64,000 bases of DNA from the NCBI RefSeq assembly GCF_040954645.1, contig NC_092806.1, forward strand, positions 150,006,429 through 150,070,428, in the 5' to 3' direction. The DNA is from Diabrotica undecimpunctata (lineage: Eukaryota > Arthropoda > Insecta > Coleoptera > Chrysomelidae). The position numbers and the translations under genes were made by a program. The notes under the pieces are model-generated. The model had not been told where the DNA came from, did not search any database, and saw nothing but the letters and a program-made list of their open reading frames with translations. Below, piece by piece: positions 57,540 through 64,000 of the stretch (positions are counted from its first letter, which is position 1; every line of letters starts with the position of its first letter).

Positions 57540-58407
57540 TTTGAATAACAAAATTTATATCACATTGATCAGCAAGAAGCTGATTGATCTAAATTATGTA
57601 AAGTATACAGTGCTAGCCTCCTCTACAACAATTTGTAGTATAAAAAGCAAATCATCCTGTAGTACAGATGGATTATCTATTAAAATTTTCTCAAATCTTC
57701 CGCATAATGTATTGGAGGTCATAGTCTTGCTAGTAAATGATTCCCTTGAAAAAGGTACATTCCCTAACTGCCTAAAGACTGCCATCGTTATTCCTATTCA
57801 TAAAGGTGGAGACAAATCTGATGCCTGCAACTATAGACCTATTGCCTTGTTACCAGCACTATCAAAAATTATTGAAAGGCTTATAAAAGTTCGACTTATG
57901 CCCTTTCTCCTTAAACATAATATTTTATCGCAAAATCAGTTTGGCTTTTTGTCTAATAAATGTACTAGTGATGCCATGTTTTCTGTGTTACATGAGGTAT
58001 ATCTATCACTAAATAGTAACCTCTCCTCCGCCACCGTTTTCTGCGACTATTCCAAAGCCTTTGACTGCGTAAATCACGACATTCTATTAAAAAAATTAAC
58101 TTTCTATGGAATTCAAGGTGTGTCTTTGAACTGGTCCAAAACTTACTTGGCAGGTAGGAAACAATTGGTTAGAATAAAAGACACCGACTCTAGTTGTAAA
58201 GACATTGAGTGTGGAGTACCGCAAGGTTCAGTATTAGGTCCCATTCTTTTTTTACTTTTCATTAATGACAATAACAAAATTAGTATTCTTTATAATTACA
58301 TTTGGGTGTCTCAAGCAGTGGCTACAATTTGTCTCATTTGTTGTTGTCTGTACAAGTTATGTAAGTTATACAATAATTTTACTAATTTAAAATTGTATTA
58401 TAAAGCA
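57540..58407 (+). mobile_element. CR1-like LINE reverse transcriptase, copy B
   Basis: An open plus-strand frame of 291 codons (57541-58416) covers the RT fingers and part of the palm: IKSKSSCSTDGLSIKIF, TAIVIPIHKGGDKSDACNYR, PALSKIIERLIKVRLMPFL, NQFGFLSNKCTSDAMFSVL, TVFCDYSKAFDCVNHDIL and GVPQGSVLGPILFLLFIND. After FIND the sequence departs: the FADD palm and the C-terminus are deleted and 3'-UTR-like sequence follows from about 58275. A Tc1/mariner-type transposon then splits the UTR at 58408. It is better preserved than copy A (37620). Confidence 0.9.
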
Positions 58408-58409
58408 TG

Positions 58410-59693
58410 GTCCTAAAATTTTGGGAAAAATTTTACCTGGTCTGATTGAGAAGCAAAATGCATTTAACAAAGAAGGCCATGGAATTGAAATGCCGTCAGT
58501 TATTGACATTTAATAAACAAAGCAAAATATTTTGATTTGTGCTCTGCAAAATGTCTTATAAAATTGATATTCGTCGAGGTGTTTATAATATGGTTGGGCG
58601 AATGTCAAAACGAGATATTGTTAATATTTATCGAGATCAAAACATAAGCAAATCGACAACTTATCGCACAATCAGAGAATGTGAAGAAGGGATACCATGT
58701 GTTAACTTGTGTAAAAGTGGCCGACCGCGGATTTTGAACCATATAAGAGAGACAAGACTGATTGAAGCAGCTAAGAACAAAATTGGGGTCTCACAGCGAA
58801 AACTGGCCAGAAGATTTCATGTTGGAAAAACTACAGTATACAGGACCCTATCGAGTAACAATATTATCTACCGGAAAAGAAGGAAAGCTCCAAAATACAC
58901 AGAGGATCAATTAGAGAGAATTCCGAGATTTTGCCGCGCGTTAAGGCGAGTGCATTTCGTCAACAAGTTGATCGTGATGGACGATGAAAAATATTTTACT
59001 TTGTCCAACTATGAGATGAAGGGTAACGATGGGTTTTACACGAACGATTACGAAAATGTACCTGATGAAATAAAATTCAAAAGTAAGAAAAAATTTGAGG
59101 ACAAAATTTTGGTATGGTGTGCAATTTCTGAGGCTGGCTTTACCTCACAGCCCTACATTGGTGTTGTTCGAGGCGAAGCCTTAAACGCAAATATTTATAT
59201 TCCAAGATGTCTCTCTAAATTGCATCAGTTTGTGAACACACATCATGCAAATGATCAAATAGTCTTTTGGCCAGATCTTGCTTCATGTCATTACGCGAGG
59301 ATCACAAGGGACTGGTACGAAACTAACAACATTACCTTTGTACCGAAAGCAGACAATCCCCCCAACCTACATCAGGCTTGTCCAATTGAAGAGTTCTGGG
59401 CAATATTAAGTCGGAAAGTCTATAATAACGGATGGGAAGCACAAAATCAGGAACAGTTAAGACGCCGCATATATACAAAAATTAGAGAAATTGACGCCGA
59501 GGTCGTCCAAAGGATGATGCAACGTGTCAGGGGAATTATTAGGCAAATCGAAAATAATGGTCCCTTGTCTGTCATTTGAATTTTGATTTATAATAAGGAT
59601 AGTTAAGTTAAATTGTTGAATAATTTAATAAAAATATAAGATTATTGTGGTCAGAGTTATATGCTTTTGAAATTTTTCCCAAAACTTTAGGAC
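58410..59693 (+). mobile_element. Tc1/mariner-type DNA transposon with intact transposase
   Basis: Terminal inverted repeats of about 24 bp (GTCCTAAAATTTTGGGAAAAA at the left and its near-perfect inverse ending TTTAGGAC at the right) bound a 1284-bp element. TA follows on the right (59694-59695). The left dinucleotide is TG (58408-58409), probably a decayed TA. It sits inside the 3' UTR of CR1-like copy B and splits it. With one undamaged ORF and near-identical ends it looks like the youngest complete mobile element in the window. Confidence 0.93.
58551..59579 (+). CDS. Tc1/mariner-type transposase, DD37E
   Basis: This intact ORF of 342 residues starts at ATG 58551, the first ATG. It encodes a cut-and-paste transposase that binds the inverted repeats and moves the element into TA sites. 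A first helix-turn-helix spans about residues 15-45, a GRPR hinge is at 57-60, and a second helix-turn-helix spans about 72-100 (SQRKLARRFHVGKTTVYRTL), followed by a basic YRKRRK. The catalytic residues visible are the Asp of MDDEKYF (145), the Asp of WPDLASCHY (242) and the Glu of ACPIEEFW (280). That leaves 37 residues between the last two, a DD37E pattern. Length is typical of the superfamily. The subgroup is inferred from spacing, and activity is untested. Confidence 0.93.
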   Translation: MSYKIDIRRGVYNMVGRMSKRDIVNIYRDQNISKSTTYRTIRECEEGIPCVNLCKSGRPRILNHIRETRLIEAAKNKIGVSQRKLARRFHVGKTTVYRTLSSNNIIYRKRRKAPKYTEDQLERIPRFCRALRRVHFVNKLIVMDDEKYFTLSNYEMKGNDGFYTNDYENVPDEIKFKSKKKFEDKILVWCAISEAGFTSQPYIGVVRGEALNANIYIPRCLSKLHQFVNTHHANDQIVFWPDLASCHYARITRDWYETNNITFVPKADNPPNLHQACPIEEFWAILSRKVYNNGWEAQNQEQLRRRIYTKIREIDAEVVQRMMQRVRGIIRQIENNGPLSVI

Positions 59694-59815
59694 TATACGT
59701 TATTTGTTTTTGTTTTATACTTTTTGTACTTTTTGACTGATTTTTTTTAGCTTTGTCCATAAAATTGTTTAATAATTTTCAGTGACAATAAAGCATATTT
59801 CTATTCTATACTCTC
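59694..59815 (+). mobile_element. CR1-like LINE copy B, 3' end
   Basis: The UTR interrupted at 58407 continues. It shares GCTTTGTCCATAAAATTG and AGTGACAATAAAGCATA with the end of copy A at 41770-41820, and finishes in TTCTATTCTATA, a short repeat typical of CR1-like 3' ends. Confidence 0.85.
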
Positions 59816-60425
59816 CCCCTCGTATATTTTGGACGGTTATACTTATAACATTAAAATTTTGATTGTGGAGATAAACGGACCTAAGATCTACCGCTCTATC
59901 CGTAGCCCGTGATAAGAAAGCTATGCTTTCAACAATTTATACAAAAAGTGATTATTTTTGTACTTGGTCAACAAAGGGTTTAGGATAGTGAAATAGGATT
60001 TATAATAGGTTTTTCAGTCTTAGCTTTTACTGCTACCAGATTTTGATCCGAATTAATGCCACAATCTGGCGCTTAAGGGTCTTGGGGGATTTCTAGGTGT
60101 AAAGCCTTCTTTTTGGAAGGTTGAACCGAGGAATAATAAAAAATAACAATTTCTTTGATAGTAAATAAATGTAGCATGTGATACACCCACTAATCTTGAA
60201 AATTACTGTAAAGGAAGCACAAGATCTGGTCATACCAGACTGTCACCAATCAACTCTGGAGCCTATCTATAAGACTTTGGACCAAATGATAAAGATAAAT
60301 ATTCCAATTGATTGTAATGAGATTAAATGTAATGGATTATAATTTAATTTTTATCACAATCAATTGTGGCTTAATCCCGTATAAACATAATATTTACAGT
60401 TTTTCATAAGAAAGTTTCAGAACCT
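59816..60425. other. No recognisable feature
   Basis: Non-coding; a few G-rich and T-rich patches. No repeat boundary was defined. Confidence 0.45.
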
Positions 60426-60429
60426 CTTT

Positions 60430-60780
60430 GTGGAATAGAGTAGAGTGTGGAGTAGTGGAGGAAAAGCCATAATAAATACTCACCATACTCAAGCAGATAT
60501 TACAATAGAAAAACTGAAATAAATTCATTACAATAATTATGAACAATATTAAAAATTATTGGCGTTTATGCTCCAGAGGAAGATAAAAAAGAGAACCTTA
60601 ACAGCGGTCTATCTTTTTCTTAGGCTTCTTAACTAGTCATACCAGATTATATAATGCTCATAGATGACGTTACAGAGCCACTGTGATCGATAATTTTAGA
60701 TATTACTTTATGGCAAGTGATATCTTGTTTGAAAGGTATTGTCAATACTGTCGGGTGCTGTAGATAAACCTTAGATTCCA
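60430..60780 (+). mobile_element. Possible LINE endonuclease fragment
   Basis: Fragments in the plus strand (LKIIGVYAPEEDKKEN near 60550 with one frameshift, then IPDYIMLIDDVTEPL near 60640) resemble the endonuclease strands 'II..YAPTED' and 'Y.ILIGDLNA'. The metal-binding Asn is lost. Low certainty because of decay. Confidence 0.45.
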
Positions 60781-60784
60781 AATA

Positions 60785-60910
60785 CTCCACTCCCTCAGAA
60801 AAAATCTAACGGTGTGAGTTCTGGTGACCAAGCTTGCCATTTAATTGAACCTCGTCGTCCAATTCATCGACTACGGTATTCCTCATCTAAGTAACGTCTT
60901 ACTGCAATAA
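60785..60910 (-). mobile_element. Mariner-like transposase fragment
   Basis: The minus strand reads AVRRYLDEEYRSR, a stop, then IGRRGSIKWQAWSPELTPLDFF. This is the well-known mariner block 'YLD..FP.RWIGR.G...WPARSPDLTPLDFFLWG' around the third aspartate. Only about 40 codons remain. Confidence 0.78.
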
Positions 60911-61887
60911 GAAACGGTATTTTTTTTATGTTTTCTTTGACCTGTTCTTTCCATTTCTATTTCGAGTTTTCCCTAAGTCTCGTATTTTTCGGTCTCTACT
61001 TCAATAATTTTGTTGGTTCATATTTTAATCATCTTTGATGGCCAAACCATTTCGAACTTTCTATGCCAAATGACACCATCTGCTTGTGTTCTTGTCTTGT
61101 AAAAATTATCATCGTCTTTATTTTATAAAGTATCTTGGGGGTCTTTTATCTGTGTTTGTTTTTAAATTTATTTTTGCGTTAACTTTCACAAATGTTACCC
61201 TTAAATGAATTCTTCTTTATTTAAAAAAAAATTGATTATATTTTATTTTAACCTATCAACAGCTGGTGCGATAAGACTAGCTGACTGTAGATATTTCTTT
61301 GTTAAATTGTTCCTATATTTAGATTTTTTCCAGCATCCGGTCACTTTGAACAGCTCAACACAGGATGGAGTAGATTATACTCGGTGGATGAGATAAGAAA
61401 TTAGACCAATAATGTATTTTTTTCAATTATTTAACAAGAAAGGAAGTATTTCATACAAAAATTATTAAAATCACTTATTTTTACAGCATTATATGTCTTA
61501 TAGTGTCACATGTCTCTTAATTTTTGTTGATTATCGTTCTCTGGGACCTTTTTTATTCACACTACTTACTTAGTTGTTACGCTGATACAAGTGTCATGAT
61601 ACCCCGACTTAAGGATTAGACAGGCAATCGGATACTACCTGATTATGTTCCCCTGAGCATATTATGCATAAAAATAAACAAAGTAGCTTATTGCTATTTT
61701 TTTATTATAAATTTATTTTAAAATTTGTCTTTTCATATTACGGCCAATGTTTCATACATCTTTTGGACAATGTGTAGAAAATATCGATCCATATTGATTT
61801 AGGAGTTTTGTGTGTTGCAAAGAAAGGGGATGTTTCAACAGTTTAAAAAATAAATTTTAGGAAATATTAACAACTCTGAAAATACTT
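60911..61887. other. No recognisable feature
   Basis: AT-rich. A 63-codon plus-strand frame at 61205 has no motif and is probably chance. Confidence 0.45.
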
Positions 61888-62300
61888 GTTAGTCTTCTTC
61901 TTCTTTTGGTGCCTATTCGTTTCGAATATTGGCGATCATTCTGGCTATAATTATTTTATTAACTGATGCTTTAAATAGATTAGTTGTTGTATAGATTAGT
62001 TGTTGTTGTGGAGAACCATTTCCTCAGATTTTTTAACCATGTATTCTTCTTCTCCCAATTTCCCGCTTTCCCAATTCGCTTTCCGAATATTTGCCTTGAA
62101 GGATTATTTTCAGCAATCTGTATTTAGTGCCGTTTCTTATTATGTGTCCGATATATTCTAAGTTTTTCCTGTTAATCGTATACATCACTTCTCTTTCTTT
62201 CCGCATTTTTCGTAGTATATTCTCATTGGTTTATCTTGTCGGTCCATGATATTCTTAGGATTCATCTGTATAGCCCCATCTCGAAGGCTTCAAGTTTTTT
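61888..62300 (-). mobile_element. GAA-tailed LINE C-terminal fragment, decayed
   Basis: The minus strand reads KKLEAFEMGLYR, a stop, ILRISWTDKINQ, IYRTHNKKR (decayed GH..R), RQIFGKRIGKAGNWEKKN and WLKNLRKWF, and begins at 61888 with CTTCTTCTTC. An internal 14-bp duplication (TAGATTAGTTGTTG, 61977-62004) is present. More diverged than other copies. Confidence 0.78.
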
Positions 62301-62395
62301 CTTGTTCTTTTTCCTACTGGCATCTGTTTAAATATTTTGTTTGGTATTTCGCCTTCTTCCATTCTTTCTACATGTCCTATCTAAACTAAAAGAAA
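62301..62395 (-). mobile_element. LINE C-terminal scrap
   Basis: The minus strand reads IGHVERMEEGEIPNKIF, then MPVGKRTRKN, matching the 'GHV.RM.......K.L...P.GKR..GRP' tail of LINEs of another family. Confidence 0.5.
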
Positions 62396-62439
62396 TCTAA
62401 AATCTAAACTGAAGATTTTACTGAAATGAAACTCCCGAT

Positions 62440-63030
62440 CCTATATAGGCCAAACAAATCGTAGAATTCATTCAACATAGGATTTATGAACATTTCATTT
62501 CTCTTCGTAATTCCGATTCAATTTTAGCTCTAGGTCAACACCATCTTCATACAGGTCACAAAATTAATTTTGAAAACTTCATAATCATAGCCCCCATCCG
62601 TTTCTATAAACCAAGGATTATCCGAGAAACCATAGAAATTGAAAAAGGCCTAATTGTCTCAAAATATCGTCCGTTCCACAGGCCAAACAAAATCCTACTA
62701 TCAAAAATGTTCGCGTCAACCCACGCGCCAATCCCCGTGCCAATCCCAACGCTTACCCATGACGCCAACCTCCACCCAAACCACGTCACCATCGATGGTA
62801 TGAATGAACCGTCCTCCATTCCCAGCATCCGTAATGCATCGGTTGGTGATCAGTGTAGTAGTGTATGGGGGCTCGGTAGACTAAGACTTCGGACACCCTA
62901 AAGAAGACATCAAATAGGATGTAGAAAACTCGGCGCAATGATAATCGACGCGATTCAACCCGGAAGATTGTTGAGATTAATATGAATTTTTGTAATAGTA
63001 TTAATCTTAGCTCTAGGTTTAATGCCATCA
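62440..63030 (+). mobile_element. Penelope-like element, C-terminal end and 3' region
   Basis: The plus strand reads IEFIQHRIYEHF (decayed), ISLRNSDSILALGQHHLHTG, KINFENFIIIAPIRFYKPR and IRETIEIEKGLI. This is the end of the GIY-YIG endonuclease and the terminal extension of Penelope-like elements (H..TGH.I.F; R...EA.EI.K). From 62705 a Pro/Asn/Ala-rich stretch built on a repeating CCAATCCCCGTG-like unit follows, then a 3' region to about 63030. It complements the fragment at 15085, which holds the front of the same domain. Confidence 0.82.
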
Positions 63031-63040
63031 TCATAAACAG

Positions 63041-63890
63041 TTATTTCATCCACCGTCGGATGTAAGCCTCCCTTAGGTGTGTTAATTCATTTTTGTTTGT
63101 TTTTTGCATCCATTCGTGACCAGCCATTCGCTTGATGTCTGTCTGACAGCATGATAGGCTGTCTCCTTGTCTAAGTACCATCTGAGACTGGAAAATTCCG
63201 TTCTGCACTCTAACTTTACACTCGACTCTTGAGAGGGTCGCTTTCACCAATTTTACTAAATGTACTGGTATGCGGAATTATATCATGGCCTTGTACAGTG
63301 CGTTTCTTTCAACACTATCATAGGCACATCTAAAATCAACAAACAGGTGATGAGTATCAATACCATACTCATATGTTTTTTCCAGAGCTTGCCTTAGAAG
63401 GAATATTTGATCGGTCGTTGATCTTTCTTTACGAAACTCACACTGATATTTATCTATTATGCCTTCACAATATCCCGATAGTCGGTCGTAAAGAATATAT
63501 GCCAATATTTTGTATGTTACGTTTAGGAGGCTTATTCCTCTGTAGTTGTCACATATTGTTTGATCTCCTTTCTTGTGGATAGGTACAATTATAACTACAA
63601 TCCAGTCTTCTGGCAACTTTATTTGCTTCCAGATCAGTTCTACCAGTCTACATATACAGTATGTCAGGTTTTTTTTGCCAGGAACTTTTGTCAGGAAATT
63701 TAAAAGTTCTGAATGAATGTCATCTGCCCAAGGAGCTTTGTTTTCTTTCAATTTTTGTATAGCTTGGATGACTTTTACCTCTGTTGATATGTTATCTTTC
63801 TCTTTTTCGTCGTCAATGTCCTCGAGTTGGATTTCTGATTCGTGACCTTTTCTATATTATTTAGTCCTATTTCATTGGATTTGATTTGAT
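63041..63890 (-). mobile_element. RTE-like LINE with RT front joined to tail
   Basis: The minus strand holds a 157-codon frame (63278-63751): LKENKAPWADDIHSELL, LPEDWIVVIIVPIHKKGDQ, NYRGISLLNVTYKILA, YQCEFRKERSTTDQIFLLRQ and HLFVDFRCAYDSVERNALY. A second frame continues with ATLSRVECKVRVQNGIFQSQ and RQGDSLSC, then shifts directly to DIKRMAGHEWMQKTNKNE, the extreme C-terminus (REAYIRRW). The FADD palm, thumb and tail core are missing. A frameshift lies near 63265. Confidence 0.88.
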
Positions 63891-64000
63891 TTTGTATTTA
63901 GGTCTAACAGCATTTCCTGAAATTCTTCCTTGTCTTTATCGCAATTGTTATTAACGCAAGATCATCGGCAAATCTCAGGTGATTCAGGTTTTCTACATAT
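63891..64000 (-). mobile_element. RTE-like LINE catalytic box at the window edge
   Basis: The minus strand begins at the right edge with YVENLNHLRFADDLALI, the catalytic motif of an RTE-like RT, and continues with KEEFQEMLLDLNTKS in another frame. It lies upstream of the linker of the next copy (63890 and below), so the motif order is back to front. It belongs to a separate copy running off the window. Confidence 0.75.

Overview
The window looks like intronic or intergenic DNA from a repeat-rich, AT-rich insect genome. A beetle, perhaps a leaf beetle, is my best guess from the abundance of LINE fragments of one style, Tc1/mariner, piggyBac and Penelope-like remnants. That is inference and no species-specific gene was recognised. 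There are no prokaryotic-type operons, rRNA genes or CRISPR arrays, and no complete host gene.

Host signal is sparse. The best candidate is a coding exon at 56643-57047 (+). It has a good acceptor, an ATG at 56732 preceded by an in-frame stop, about 105 codons without a stop, and a consensus donor at 57048. Two upstream stretches richer in CpG could be 5' exons or promoters of the same plus-strand gene: 16650-16991, which ends in a strong GAG/GTAAGT donor, and 30240-30720. If so, most of the window is one or two long introns filled with transposons.

Everything else recognisable is mobile DNA, much of it nested. From left to right:
(1) 1-16 kb holds LINE debris. This includes a LINE (3629-7865) split by an RNase-H-bearing I-superfamily-like LINE (4275-6526, 15-bp target duplication), an RNase H LINE tail split by a GAA-tailed LINE (10502-11159, 31-bp duplication), a 466-bp tandem duplication of a LINE tail, and a Penelope-like GIY-YIG fragment.
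(2) 17-21.4 kb holds a 2.1-kb foldback element and a Tc1-like transposon with a deleted transposase.
(3) 21.5-36 kb alternates GAA-tailed LINE copies with four mariner-like elements.
(4) 37.6-41.8 kb is a CR1-like LINE opened twice, once by a 1.8-kb TG...CA element that may be a solo LTR and once by a LINE.
(5) 42.5-50.4 kb has an ORF1-EN LINE lacking its reverse transcriptase, a tRNA-derived SINE with a (TA)n tail inside its ORF1, and a decayed piggyBac transposase that keeps a 55-bp intron.
(6) 50.6-56 kb has more LINE copies and a 7-bp minisatellite grown from a LINE tail.
(7) 57-64 kb has a second CR1-like copy carrying the only intact ORF of note. This is a 342-aa Tc1/mariner-type transposase with a DD37E spacing between terminal inverted repeats. 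Penelope-like and RTE-like debris follows.

The LINE copies are almost all 5'-truncated and their duplications vary from 7 to 31 bp, as expected of target-primed reverse transcription. The GAA-tailed family supplies about 13 copies and has been inserting into the older elements. No previously undescribed biological system could be demonstrated. The most informative items are the intact DD37E transposon, the SINE/LINE pair sharing (TA)n tails, the foldback element, the possible solo LTR and the candidate host exons.
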